NCBI RefSeq assembly: GCF_022867805.1
Contig: NZ_JALIFO010000001.1
Coordinates: forward strand, 744,001 to 808,000
Source: Cuneatibacter sp. NSJ-177
GTDB taxonomy: Bacteria; Bacillota; Clostridia; Lachnospirales; Lachnospiraceae
Direction of reading: 5' to 3'
DNA: 64,000 nt
The notes beneath the pieces are model-generated. The model had not been told where the DNA came from. It ran no database searches and saw only the letters and a list, made by a program, of their open reading frames with translations. The first letter of the stretch is position 1. Each line of letters starts with the position of its first letter. Positions 1 through 8,051 of the stretch are shown one piece after another. The position numbers and the translations under genes are program-made.

Positions 1-303
1 AAACGGCGGGTCGCCACGGTTCCGGTCGGATACGGCGACGGGTATCCGCGTATGCTGTCAGACAAAGGGTTTGTGCTGATCCGCGGAAAGAAGGCACCGA
101 TTCTTGGGCGGATCTGTATGGACCAATTCATGGTGGATGTGACGGAGATTCCGGAAGCGTCGGAGGGCGATGAGGTCACTTTGATCGGCTCCGACGGCGG
201 GGAGAAAATTTTCGTTGAGGATCTGTCGGAACTTTGCGGGCGGTTCAACTATGAGTTTGTCTGCGGATTGGAGCGCCGGATTCCTCGGATTTATCTAAAG
301 TAA
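1..303 (+). CDS. alr: Alanine racemase, C-terminal part (5' end outside window)
   Basis: PLP-dependent interconversion of L- and D-alanine in the cytoplasm, supplying D-Ala for peptidoglycan. The reading frame is open from base 1, so only about the last 100 residues (the C-terminal beta domain) are seen. VPVGYGDGYPR contains the tyrosine that serves as second catalytic base in this family (Tyr265 of the Geobacillus enzyme), and GRICMDQFMVDVT carries the conserved Cys-Met-Asp stretch that reaches the partner subunit's active site. The gene ends in a normal stop and is followed by a mazF-type gene, the usual Firmicutes order (alr then ndoAI-ndoA), although the antitoxin gene is not visible here. 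Confidence 0.95.
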   Translation, partial: KRRVATVPVGYGDGYPRMLSDKGFVLIRGKKAPILGRICMDQFMVDVTEIPEASEGDEVTLIGSDGGEKIFVEDLSELCGRFNYEFVCGLERRIPRIYLK

Positions 304-447
304 AGTCGCATTCTCCCGGTTTCACAGCAGAAACTTTGCCGAATCGGAGCGAAATAAAAAAATTGAATAAACGTGGGATACATTGGAAATACTACAGTTA
401 ATCCATCCGTGAGGAGATGGGAATTTGGAACATGGAGTGTGAACAAT

Positions 448-795
448 GTGATTATTCGACGAGGAGATGTTTTCTATGCGGACCTGCGTCCGGTCGTCGG
501 TTCCGAACAGGGCGGCGTCCGGCCGGTTCTGATCATTCAGAACGACACGGGAAACAAGCACAGCCCGACGGTGATCTGTGCTGCCATTACCTCAAAGATG
601 AATAAGGCGAAGCTGCCAACCCACGTAGAGCTAAATGCTTATAACTGCAATATGGTACGGGATTCCGTGGTCCTTTTGGAACAGCTGCGGACAGTGGATA
701 AGACGCGGCTGCGCGAAAAGGTTTGTCATCTGGATTCCGATTACCTGGATAAAGTGGATCACGCCCTGCTGGTCAGCCTGGAGCTGGATACATAA
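448..795 (+). CDS. mazF: MazF/NdoA-type mRNA interferase (PemK family)
   Basis: Sequence-specific endoribonuclease of the PemK/MazF toxin family, about 115 residues, the same length as B. subtilis NdoA (EndoA). [28 protein letters not shown], the [10 protein letters not shown] segment and [12 protein letters not shown] are the conserved landmarks. The frame stays open upstream to 373, but homology begins exactly at the GTG at 448, and GGAG at 434-437 lies about 10 bases before it; a GTG at 439 is the alternative. It follows alr by about 145 bases. That gap contains no convincing antitoxin frame, whereas Bacillus has ndoAI there. The toxin may be neutralised from elsewhere or act as a solitary regulatory RNase. 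Confidence 0.9.
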   Translation: MIIRRGDVFYADLRPVVGSEQGGVRPVLIIQNDTGNKHSPTVICAAITSKMNKAKLPTHVELNAYNCNMVRDSVVLLEQLRTVDKTRLREKVCHLDSDYLDKVDHALLVSLELDT

Positions 796-863
796 TCCAC
801 AGTCAGGGCTTGAAATGTACGGTATTTCATGATAAAATAACTTCAATTATTGCCGAAACATCG

Positions 864-912
864 GCAGTCAGACAGTGTTTCTCCCTTCCGGGGAGGAAGA
901 CTGTCTGACTGC
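864..912 (+). promoter_or_regulatory. Long hairpin in the leader of the YebC gene
   Basis: A perfect 13-base inverted repeat (864-876 with 900-912) encloses a second small stem (CTCCC with GGGAG). No run of T follows, so it is not a standard intrinsic terminator. It sits between mazF and the YebC gene, 53 bases before the latter's start. Possible roles are mRNA stabilisation, a protein-binding site or a processing site; nothing distinguishes these here. Confidence 0.6.
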
Positions 913-965
913 ATGTCCGGCGGAACTAAAAACACAACAGGGCCCAAGGGCCGGAAGGAGAATCC

Positions 966-1694
966 ATGTCTGGACATTCGAAATTTGCAAACATTAAGCA
1001 TAAAAAGGAAAAGAACGATGCGGCTAAGGGCAAAGTATTTACCCGGATCGGCCGTGAAATCGCCGTCGCCGTAAAAGAGGGCGGCGCGGACCCCGACAAC
1101 AACAGCAAGCTCCGCGATGTAATCGCCAAGGCGAAGGCGAACAACATGCCGAACGATACCATTGACCGCAGCATCAAAAAGGCTTCCGGGGATATGGGAA
1201 ATGTCAATTATGTATCGGTTACATACGAAGGATACGGCCCCAACGGCACGGCCATTATCGTAGAAGCGCTGACGGACAACAAGAACCGGACCGCGTCCAA
1301 TGTCCGCAATGCCTTCACCAAAGGCGGCGGAAACGTGGGGACCCAGGGCTGTGTCTCCTTTATGTTTGATCAGAAAGGCCAGATCATCATCGACAAGGAA
1401 GAGTGCGGCATGGACTTTGACGAGCTGATGATGACGGCTTTGGACGCTGGCGCCGAGGATCTCTCGGAGGAGGAGGACAGCTACGAAGTGCTGACTGCCC
1501 CGGATGATTTCAGCGCTGTGCGCGAGGCCCTGGAGCAGGCCGGCGTCCCGATGGTGGAAGCCGAAGTCACCATGCTGCCCCAGACCTGGGTAGAGCTCTC
1601 CGACGAGACCGACATTAAAATGATGGGCCGGATCCTAGACCTCCTGGACGAAGACGACGACGTACAAAACGTATACCATAACTGGGACGAGTAA
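966..1694 (+). CDS. yebC: YebC/PmpR family protein (TACO1 family)
   Basis: Cytoplasmic protein of the YebC/PmpR/TACO1 family, 242 residues, the usual length. The family has been described both as DNA-binding regulators and as ribosome-associated factors that help translate proline-rich stretches. Family hallmarks are the N-terminal [20 protein letters not shown], the [19 protein letters not shown] stretch and the [19 protein letters not shown] segment. AGGAG lies a few bases before the ATG. The stop codon falls inside the left arm of the downstream terminator hairpin. A strong hairpin occupies its leader. Confidence 0.95.
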   Translation: MSGHSKFANIKHKKEKNDAAKGKVFTRIGREIAVAVKEGGADPDNNSKLRDVIAKAKANNMPNDTIDRSIKKASGDMGNVNYVSVTYEGYGPNGTAIIVEALTDNKNRTASNVRNAFTKGGGNVGTQGCVSFMFDQKGQIIIDKEECGMDFDELMMTALDAGAEDLSEEEDSYEVLTAPDDFSAVREALEQAGVPMVEAEVTMLPQTWVELSDETDIKMMGRILDLLDEDDDVQNVYHNWDE

Positions 1695-1736
1695 AAATGC
1701 CCTGCTTGCAGGAGCATTTTTGCGAGGAGCAGAAGG
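1684..1736 (+). repeat. 53-bp direct repeat, copy 1 (contains terminator hairpin 1693-1721)
   Basis: Bases 1684-1736 recur without a mismatch at 1758-1810, a period of 74 with 21 bases between the copies. Each copy spans the last codons and stop of the YebC gene plus a hairpin (AAAAATGC/CCTG, loop CTTG, CAGG with a bulged A, GCATTTTT) ending in a T run. The first copy is therefore the natural 3' end and terminator. Confidence 0.95.
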
Positions 1737-1757
1737 CTTCCGGCCGTAGGCGGAAGA

Positions 1758-1810
1758 GGGACGAGTAAAAATGCCCTGCTTGCAGGAGCATTTTTGCGAG
1801 GAGCAGAAGG
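1758..1810 (+). repeat. 53-bp direct repeat, copy 2 (contains terminator hairpin 1767-1795)
   Basis: Exact second copy of 1684-1736. It creates a second terminator in series and puts GAGGAGCAGAAGG just upstream of the next gene, whose Shine-Dalgarno begins at 1810. The duplicated fragment of the YebC gene end here is not translated. It looks like a recent local duplication. Confidence 0.95.
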
Positions 1811-1820
1811 GGAGGATAAC

Positions 1821-2474
1821 ATGGAGCGCTGTTCGATTTGTCAGAAAGAGATCAACCGATATGTTGGGGCAACCTGGCTAAAGCTTGGAAAAAAAGATAT
1901 AAAAATCTGCCATATCTGTAATATGAACTTGGGGATTCTCCAGTCTGCAAACGAGGCGGGGACGAATCCGGATCCTTCCGTCGTAGAATATTTTGAATCG
2001 ATCAAGAATATCTCTCTTGATCCGGAGCTTTCCGCTTATTTTCGTCCTTATCTAGATAAAGAAGAGCGGGAGCGCCTGGCGCAGGAAGAGGCAGAACGAA
2101 AAGAGTTAGAACAAAAGCACAAAGAAGCAGAAGCCAATATGATCTGTACCACAGGCTTCCAGGTGGACGGGTACCGCATCCGCAAATATTGCGGACTGGT
2201 GGGAGGGGAAGCCGTTCTCGGTACGGGTTTTGTCAGTGAATTTGCTGCCTCTGTTTCGGACACGTTTGGGAAGCGCTCCGGGATGTTTGAAGAAAAGATG
2301 CGAATGGTAAAGTTAGAGGCGCAGATGGAAATGAGAAGGCAGGCGGCCCAGACAGGTGCGAATGCAATTATTGGCGTCAGCTATCAAATTGCGACCTTTG
2401 CCGCAAATATGATAGGAGTCTCTGTGAATGGAACGGCGGTTGTCATTGAGACGCTGCCGGAAGAGGTAAGATAA
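1821..2474 (+). CDS. YbjQ/UPF0145 domain protein with N-terminal four-cysteine zinc-ribbon
   Basis: About 217 residues. The C-terminal half (from GTGFVSEFAASVSD to AANMIGVSVNGTAVVIETL) matches the YbjQ (UPF0145, 'heavy-metal-binding') fold, with the typical AAQTGANAIIGVSYQ core. The N-terminus has Cys4-x2-Cys7 and Cys30-x2-Cys33, a likely zinc ribbon, followed by a charged helical linker rich in Glu and Lys (about residues 75-110). GGAGG at 1811 places the ATG at 1821; an upstream in-frame TTG at 1794 lies in the terminator. YbjQ proteins are thought to assemble into pentamers, but their role is unknown, so no function is assigned. It stands alone between terminators. Confidence 0.8.
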   Translation: MERCSICQKEINRYVGATWLKLGKKDIKICHICNMNLGILQSANEAGTNPDPSVVEYFESIKNISLDPELSAYFRPYLDKEERERLAQEEAERKELEQKHKEAEANMICTTGFQVDGYRIRKYCGLVGGEAVLGTGFVSEFAASVSDTFGKRSGMFEEKMRMVKLEAQMEMRRQAAQTGANAIIGVSYQIATFAANMIGVSVNGTAVVIETLPEEVR

Positions 2475-2506
2475 GTTTAGGCTTCCTGCCTGAAAGGATT
2501 ATAAAT

Positions 2507-2550
2507 AAAACAACACCCATTTCTCGATCAGGAGAGCGGGTGTTGTTTTT
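2507..2550 (+). terminator. Intrinsic terminator after the YbjQ gene
   Basis: Arms AAAACAACACCC (2507-2518) and GGGTGTTGTTTTT (2538-2550), with TTCTC/GAGAG pairing inside, give a long stem ending in a T run. A weaker hairpin with a T run (AAGCGGT/ACCGCTT, 2588-2620) follows. Confidence 0.85.
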
Positions 2551-2769
2551 GAATAGCCATTAAAAATCAACATAAGAAGTATGGATCAAGCGGTTCGTCA
2601 TTGCGATTGACCGCTTTTTTCACGCCAGAAAAAAGCAGGTATGACGTTACTGAAACACAGTTCTTTTGTACTTATCCGTTTTTTTGAATGAAATTAATTA
2701 GATATATATATTTAAACATGGCTGTAGAGAGAGCGAAGTAAGAAAAACAATTCAATGAAGAGAAATATA

Positions 2770-2798
2770 TTGACAACATACAAAAGCAATGCTAATAT
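2770..2798 (+). promoter_or_regulatory. Sigma-A promoter of the flavoenzyme-TRAP operon
   Basis: TTGACA (2770-2775), 17-base spacer, TAATAT (2793-2798). The start site would fall near 2805, about 100 bases before the first gene. Confidence 0.8.
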
Positions 2799-2809
2799 AA
2801 AAATGGAAT

Positions 2810-2823
2810 TCGAACATGTTCGA
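2810..2823. promoter_or_regulatory. 14-bp perfect palindrome, candidate operator
   Basis: TCGAACATGTTCGA is self-complementary over 14 bases and starts 11 bases after the -10 box, just past the predicted start site. That is the classic position for a repressor. The TetR-type regulator at 8052-8735 is the nearest candidate ligand; this pairing is inference. Confidence 0.6.
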
Positions 2824-2906
2824 TATATGTTTGATCTAAGCGCAGAGCAACTGCAGGAGCTTTGGGACGCTTAGGTTCAGAACAGACAGAGAGGAGTGTA
2901 TGCCAT

Positions 2907-4856
2907 ATGCACGATAAATATCCGTACCTGTTCCGTCCACTTCGGATCGGCAGGCACCTTATCATGAAAAATCGAATTGAAGTGGCTCCTACCGCGATTC
3001 CTAATCCTGCTGCCGCAGAAAAATCCATGCAGAATCAGATCTATTATGAGGGAAAGGCTGCATCCGGAGCAGGTTTGGTCGTTCACGAAGGGATTACGGT
3101 AAAAAAGGAGGGGGGAGGCGGCGGAGATGGTCCGGATTTCGACGATGCAGCGATGCTGTTTGACATGATCCAGGACTCGGAATCCGTTCACCGTTATGGC
3201 GCTTTATCGTCAATTTCCATTTGTCATTTTGGATGCTGGACGGATGAAAAACATACCTGGAACGGTAAAATTTACGCTCCCAGTGAGATCATGAATCCTT
3301 ATGGAATCCGAACGACGGAAATGAGCGAGGACATGATCGAGGAAATCGTAGATTGCTTTGCGCGGGCTGCCGAGATGGCGCAGTATGCCGGTCATGATAT
3401 GGTTCAAATCCATGGGACTCACGGTTGGTTAATTAATCAGTTTTTGTCTCCGGCTTTGAATCACCGCAAGGACCGGTTCGGCGGATCTTTTGAAAATCGG
3501 GCCCGTTTTGCCTGCATGGTGGTGGAAGCTGTTCGGAAACGTTGTCCAAAATTGGGACTGGAATACCGCATGTGCGGGGATGAACATATGGAGGGCGGAT
3601 TCGCTTTGGATGAAGCGATTGAACTGGCAAAGATGCTTGAGGATCAGGTCGACTTGATCCATGTGTCTTCTTCGACTTTTTGGGATCCCACCTGCGGGAC
3701 GCTTTTTCCCAGCGCATTTGCCCCGCGCGGGTGTAATTTAGAACTGGCCGCGGCGGTGAAGCGGGCGGTTCATGTGCCGGTGGCGGTTGTGGGGCGTCTG
3801 GATCATCTGCAGCAGATGGAGCAGATTATCGCAGAAGAGCAAGCGGATGTGATTGCGGTTGGCCGGGGATTCATTGCCGATCCGAAATGGGTGGAGAAGG
3901 CATACGAAGGAAGAGAAGAGGATATCACGCCATGTCTGCGCTGTAACTACTGCCTCCCGTGCGCTTATGATCCGGCGCATTATACGCCTTTTCATGCGCA
4001 TGTTCTTCGCTGTACAGTAAATCCGGAAGTTGGCCGGGAATGGCAGAAGAACCTTCATCCGGCGGGGCCGCGGAAAAAAGTTCTGGTGGCCGGCGGCGGC
4101 CCAGGAGGGATGCAGGCGGCAATTACAGCCTGTGACCGGGGACATCAAGTCATCCTTTGCGAAGAGAAAGCGGACTTGGGCGGACGGTTAAATACAATTA
4201 TCGGCCCGTCTTTTAAGGAGGATTACCGAACTTATTTGGACGTATTGAAACGGCGGGTGGCGGAGCGTCCGATCGAAGTACGTTTCCATACTTCGGTTAC
4301 ACCTGAACTTATTGATGAGATTGGGGCGGATGTGGTGATTGCCGCGATTGGCGCTTCGCCCATGATTCTTCCGATTCCGGGAATCCAGGATCCACGGGTT
4401 GTGACGGTGGACCGGATGCGTCAGACAAAGCTGGGACACCGGGTGGTCATTATTGGAGGAGGCCCGATCGGCGCGGAGGAGGCGCTCCATCTACAGGAAT
4501 TGGGGCATGACGTTACTGTAATCGAGATGCGGGATTCCCTGTGTTTCGGGGCGCCCTATCTGCATTACACCGCTGTCAATCGCAAATTTGAACAGCCGGG
4601 AGCCCCGAAAGCTGTGCTTAATAGCAGCTGCGATCGAATCACAGAGGAAGGCGTCTGGGTAAGGGGAAAGGACGGAAGAGAGGAGGTTTATCAGGCAGAT
4701 ACGATCCTGTTGGCGGTGGGAATGGTTCCCAAAAGGGAGGAAGCGGAAGCTCTTCGGGAACACGCGAAGTATTTTTTCAGGATTGGCGACTGCTATCGTC
4801 CGGCAACCATTGCAGAGGCAACCCGTTTAGCATATGATGTGGCTTTTGGGTTATAG
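2907..4856 (+). CDS. NADH:flavin oxidoreductase / 2-enoate (dienoyl-CoA) reductase family enzyme
   Basis: About 649 residues with the three-part plan of 2,4-dienoyl-CoA and 2-enoate reductases. An Old-Yellow-Enzyme FMN barrel comes first (about 1-340; NQFLSPALNHRKDRFGGSFENR, split here by family motif, is the conserved loop region). A cysteine cluster for [4Fe-4S] follows (CLRCNYCLPC with a later Cys). Two Rossmann nucleotide sites (VAGGGPGGMQAA and VIIGGGPIGAEEA) mark the FAD/NAD(P) part. The reaction would be reduction of an activated C=C bond with electrons from NAD(P)H. The ATG at 2907 has GAGGAG ten bases upstream. No signal peptide is present. It heads a TRAP transporter operon, so an imported unsaturated carboxylate is the likely substrate. 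Confidence 0.88.
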   Translation: MHDKYPYLFRPLRIGRHLIMKNRIEVAPTAIPNPAAAEKSMQNQIYYEGKAASGAGLVVHEGITVKKEGGGGGDGPDFDDAAMLFDMIQDSESVHRYGALSSISICHFGCWTDEKHTWNGKIYAPSEIMNPYGIRTTEMSEDMIEEIVDCFARAAEMAQYAGHDMVQIHGTHGWLINQFLSPALNHRKDRFGGSFENRARFACMVVEAVRKRCPKLGLEYRMCGDEHMEGGFALDEAIELAKMLEDQVDLIHVSSSTFWDPTCGTLFPSAFAPRGCNLELAAAVKRAVHVPVAVVGRLDHLQQMEQIIAEEQADVIAVGRGFIADPKWVEKAYEGREEDITPCLRCNYCLPCAYDPAHYTPFHAHVLRCTVNPEVGREWQKNLHPAGPRKKVLVAGGGPGGMQAAITACDRGHQVILCEEKADLGGRLNTIIGPSFKEDYRTYLDVLKRRVAERPIEVRFHTSVTPELIDEIGADVVIAAIGASPMILPIPGIQDPRVVTVDRMRQTKLGHRVVIIGGGPIGAEEALHLQELGHDVTVIEMRDSLCFGAPYLHYTAVNRKFEQPGAPKAVLNSSCDRITEEGVWVRGKDGREEVYQADTILLAVGMVPKREEAEALREHAKYFFRIGDCYRPATIAEATRLAYDVAFGL

Positions 4857-4883
4857 CTGGAAAAAGTAAAGGAGAAGAGGCGT

Positions 4884-5960
4884 ATGAAAAAAAATTGGAA
4901 GAAGCTGACCGCATTTCTTGGTGTTGCTGTTATTGTTTTGTCTGCGTCTGGCTGCGGGGGAGGAGCGGGAGCGGACAAGCCAGGTCCTTCCGGAACAGAT
5001 GGAAAACAGGAAGAGACGGCGGCTGGAGGAAAAATACCAGTGAAGATTTCCATGACGGAAAGCACGGAATCTTTAGATTATCAGCGCTGCCTTCAGTTTA
5101 CTGAAAAAGTAAATGAGGCGTGCGGGGATGCTTTTGAATTTGAAATTTACGCGAACGGTTCTCTGGGAGACTTTACGGACGTAAATGCAGAGTGCATGGA
5201 AGGTACCGTTGAAATGATTTACGGTGGCCTGAGCCCGGTGATTCATCCATTGGCAGCTGTGACGATTATTCCTTATCTGTGCGTATCTGCGGAGGATGCT
5301 TTGACTGCTTTTCGGGAGGAAGGTTTTGCCTATCGGACGACAGTACAGCTCTGTGAAGAAGAAAAGCTTACTTTTTTGGGATTTGATTTAAGCGGTATGT
5401 GCGGACTTGCTCTAAAGGGAAAAACACCTTCCAACCCGATCGGACTTGGCGGGGGAGATAAGCTCCAGATTCGGGCGACTAGTGATATGCGGCTGCGAGC
5501 ATTTTTGACTGATTTAGGCTATATTCCTACCAGTGTATCTTGGTCGGAAGTGTATTCTTCTGTTCAAACAGGAGTGATTGATGGCTTTGTGGGAGCGACG
5601 GCTCTAACTGCCAGCACGCAATTCAGTGATGTGATAGATGCTTATTATGAGATTGGGTTGTTTGCTTCGGTCAACAGCATAGTGGTCAGCAATGTATTTT
5701 GGGATAAATTAACCGATGAACAGCAGGCGGCTTTCCAGAAATACGGAGGAGGTATGCTGGAGCAGAGCGTACAAGAATATCAAAATGCAACGGAAGAAGC
5801 TTATAAAAAGTTGAAAGCGGCCGGCGTTACGGTAGTGGTGCCGGAAGACGCACAACTGCAGGAATTGGCCGAGCTGTGCCGCAGTCATTGGGATACCTTG
5901 GCGGATGACTATGGGGATGCTTTCTATCAGGAAATCGTTGAGGCATATCAACTGAAATAA
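4884..5960 (+). CDS. TRAP transporter substrate-binding lipoprotein (DctP family)
   Basis: Extracytoplasmic solute receptor of a tripartite ATP-independent periplasmic transporter, 358 residues. A lipoprotein signal ends at Cys24 (SASGC), followed by a Gly/Thr-rich linker. The mature domain has the DctP fold: YANGSLGDFTDVNAECMEGT, then the region around LQIRATSDMRLRAFL where the family arginine binds the substrate carboxylate, then WSEVYSSVQTGVIDGFVG. It would capture an organic acid at the membrane surface and hand it to the QM subunits encoded next. AGGAG precedes the ATG. A strong hairpin separates it from the Q gene. Confidence 0.93.
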   Translation: MKKNWKKLTAFLGVAVIVLSASGCGGGAGADKPGPSGTDGKQEETAAGGKIPVKISMTESTESLDYQRCLQFTEKVNEACGDAFEFEIYANGSLGDFTDVNAECMEGTVEMIYGGLSPVIHPLAAVTIIPYLCVSAEDALTAFREEGFAYRTTVQLCEEEKLTFLGFDLSGMCGLALKGKTPSNPIGLGGGDKLQIRATSDMRLRAFLTDLGYIPTSVSWSEVYSSVQTGVIDGFVGATALTASTQFSDVIDAYYEIGLFASVNSIVVSNVFWDKLTDEQQAAFQKYGGGMLEQSVQEYQNATEEAYKKLKAAGVTVVVPEDAQLQELAELCRSHWDTLADDYGDAFYQEIVEAYQLK

Positions 5961-5966
5961 AAAGAA

Positions 5967-6005
5967 GGTACGGCTCAAAGGTACTTTCCGCCTTTGAGCC
6001 GTACC
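5967..6005 (+). promoter_or_regulatory. Intra-operon hairpin between binding-protein and DctQ genes
   Basis: Perfect 15-base arms (5967-5981 and 5991-6005) with a 9-base loop and no T run afterwards. Such hairpins behind a binding-protein gene commonly protect its mRNA and lower expression of the membrane subunits, which fits here. Confidence 0.75.
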
Positions 6006-6070
6006 AGCTGCCTATGTAGGGTTGCGCGGAAAGGGACAAAGGATGGGAAGTGCTGAATCAGGAGGCTGGA

Positions 6071-6625
6071 ATGGATGATAAAAATTTTATAATGACAAAT
6101 CCCCGGCTGCGTTTTTTTCGCTATTTTATTACATTAAACCGGGTGCTGGTCGCACTTGCCGGTTTTGGGATGTTTGTCATGATGTGTACGACTGTAATCG
6201 CGCGGTATATTCTGAAAGTGGATTTAAACGGTCTGAATGAGTACTTGTACTTTTGCATGATCTGGCTGTTTTTCATGGGCGCCGGCGTAGGGGCATTTGA
6301 AAAAAGTCATTTGAATGCGGATGTTTTTGATGTTCTATTTCAAAACAAAAGGCTTTTGGCGGCAAATACTTTCGTGCGGAATACGCTAGAATTATTGTTG
6401 TATGTCGCTTTCTTTTATTGTTCTGTCTGCATGATTCAGAGAGGCGTGAAGATTCCTATGTATACGGAGGTTCATCATCTGCCTTATCTGATTGGGTATG
6501 CCGCCGTTTGCTACAGCGGGTTTATGATGATGGTTTATACCACCCTTCACTATTGCTTCTACATATATCATCTGGTAACGGACCGGCGGGATAGAGGGAC
6601 GAAAGAGAAGGAGGCGGAACAATGA
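6071..6625 (+). CDS. TRAP transporter small membrane subunit (DctQ family)
   Basis: About 184 residues with four predicted membrane helices, the size and plan of DctQ. ARYILKVDLNGLNEYLYF and IWLFFMGAGVGAFEKS are the conserved region between helices 1 and 2. The ATG at 6071 is preceded by AGGAGG, so it is preferred over an in-frame GTG at 6050 that lacks a good site. The stop overlaps the start of the DctM gene by four bases (ATGA), so translation of the two is coupled. It forms the membrane complex with DctM. Confidence 0.9.
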   Translation: MDDKNFIMTNPRLRFFRYFITLNRVLVALAGFGMFVMMCTTVIARYILKVDLNGLNEYLYFCMIWLFFMGAGVGAFEKSHLNADVFDVLFQNKRLLAANTFVRNTLELLLYVAFFYCSVCMIQRGVKIPMYTEVHHLPYLIGYAAVCYSGFMMMVYTTLHYCFYIYHLVTDRRDRGTKEKEAEQ

Positions 6626-7926
6626 CATTGTCTTGGTATGTGATAGTTTCTTTCATCATGTTATTTGTGCTTTTGATGATCGGTTTGCCGGTAGCGTTGG
6701 TTTTTTTTGGCACAACCCTTTTTCTGATTGTGGCAGGCGGATATACGATTGATTATTTATTCCCGTATAGTTATTCCATGCTGAACGGCGTTACCTTTGT
6801 GGCCTTTACCATGTTTATTATTGCAGGCGGTGTCATTGAACGGGGCGGTATCGGAGAACACCTGATCAATTTCGTCAATATGATTTTTGGGCGGATTAAA
6901 GGCGGGCTGGGAATCGTGATGACGGTAACTTGCGCAATCTTCGGCGCTATTTCCGGAAGCGCTTTTGCAGCGGAAACAGTCATCGGCTCTATTTTGCTGC
7001 CGAGAATGAAAGAAGCCGGATATCCGGAGGAATTGTCCAGTTCCCTGCTGGCGTCATGCAGTATGCTTGGCTGTTTCATTCCTCCCAGCGGGACGATGCT
7101 CTTGTATGCCTGGCTGACCGGGCAGTCCGTTCTTGCCTGCTTTTTATCAACGGTGGTACCGGGGGTTATTTTAATCGTAGCGTTCAGCGCCTGGATGTGC
7201 TATCAATGCAGAAATCTCCCAAGCATTCAGCTTGCGCCCAAATTATCGGCAAAGAAGGCTTTAGGGGTAAGTAAAAAATCATTTCCGGCGCTTCTTTTCC
7301 CGATTATTGTTTTGGGCGGAATTTACAGCGGGATTATGACGACAAGCGAGGCGGCGGCGGTCTCTGTTCTCTATGCGCTGCCGGTGGGGATCTGGGTTTA
7401 CCGGAAACTGAAAATCCGGGATGTGGGAAATGTTTTTGCAAAAACGGGGATCAGTGCGGGCGTATGTACTTTGATGGTTTTTACTGTTTCCATGCTGAGC
7501 AGGATTTATTTAGTGGAGGATTTGTCCGGCGTGCTGATCCATCTGCTGAATACGCTGACCAGCAACCGCGTAGTGGTGATTTTACTTGTAGACCTGTTTA
7601 TGGTGTTTTTGGGGCTCTTGATGGATGATTGTTCAGCAATGCTCTTGTGCGGGCCGATCATGCTGAAAATTGTTCAAAGTGTGGGAGTGGACCCCATTCA
7701 GTTTGCCTGTATGCTGGCTGTGAATTTTGGGATGGGATGCGTCACGCCTCCCTGTGCGCCCCTGCTCTATATGGCCTCGCGCCTGGGGAAAGTGTCGGTG
7801 ACAAAGATGATGCCGTCCACCTTCTCGATCATTCTTATCATTTGGATTCCTATTATTTTGTTGGTATCTTTTGTTCCTGAACTGTCTCTTTGGCTTCCAA
7901 AGCTGATCCTTGGTTATGGAGCATAG
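6622..7926 (+). CDS. TRAP transporter large permease (DctM family)
   Basis: Large channel subunit, 434 residues, with about 12 membrane helices. It drives solute uptake with a sodium or proton gradient. FGAISGSAFAAETVIGSI and PPSGTMLLYAW are the two conserved pore motifs, and the second half repeats them (MDDCSAMLLCGP, VTPPCAPLLY). It overlaps the DctQ gene by four bases. A strong terminator 26 bases downstream closes the operon (flavoenzyme, P, Q, M). Confidence 0.93.
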   Translation: MTLSWYVIVSFIMLFVLLMIGLPVALVFFGTTLFLIVAGGYTIDYLFPYSYSMLNGVTFVAFTMFIIAGGVIERGGIGEHLINFVNMIFGRIKGGLGIVMTVTCAIFGAISGSAFAAETVIGSILLPRMKEAGYPEELSSSLLASCSMLGCFIPPSGTMLLYAWLTGQSVLACFLSTVVPGVILIVAFSAWMCYQCRNLPSIQLAPKLSAKKALGVSKKSFPALLFPIIVLGGIYSGIMTTSEAAAVSVLYALPVGIWVYRKLKIRDVGNVFAKTGISAGVCTLMVFTVSMLSRIYLVEDLSGVLIHLLNTLTSNRVVVILLVDLFMVFLGLLMDDCSAMLLCGPIMLKIVQSVGVDPIQFACMLAVNFGMGCVTPPCAPLLYMASRLGKVSVTKMMPSTFSIILIIWIPIILLVSFVPELSLWLPKLILGYGA

Positions 7927-7952
7927 ATCCGAATGTGTTTTCTTCTCTCTTG

Positions 7953-7985
7953 CCGCGCTGCAGCAGTTTTACAGCGCGGTTTTTC
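7953..7985 (+). terminator. Terminator of the first TRAP operon
   Basis: CCGCGCTG (7953-7960) pairs with CAGCGCGG (7972-7979), followed at once by TTTTT. It lies between convergent genes. Confidence 0.9.
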
Positions 7986-8051
7986 ATTCATGTAATGTCT
8001 ACGTAAGCAACATGTCTGTTTATAGAAAATTCTTTCTTGCTTCTGTTTCTT

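Larger units (their letters stand above)
2551..2906. other. Intergenic region between YbjQ and flavoenzyme genes
   Basis: AT-rich, about 356 bases. It holds the second weak terminator (2588-2620), a near-consensus promoter (2770-2798), a perfect palindrome (2810-2823) and the Shine-Dalgarno of the next gene (GAGGAG, 2891-2896). I see no gene in it. Confidence 0.8.
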
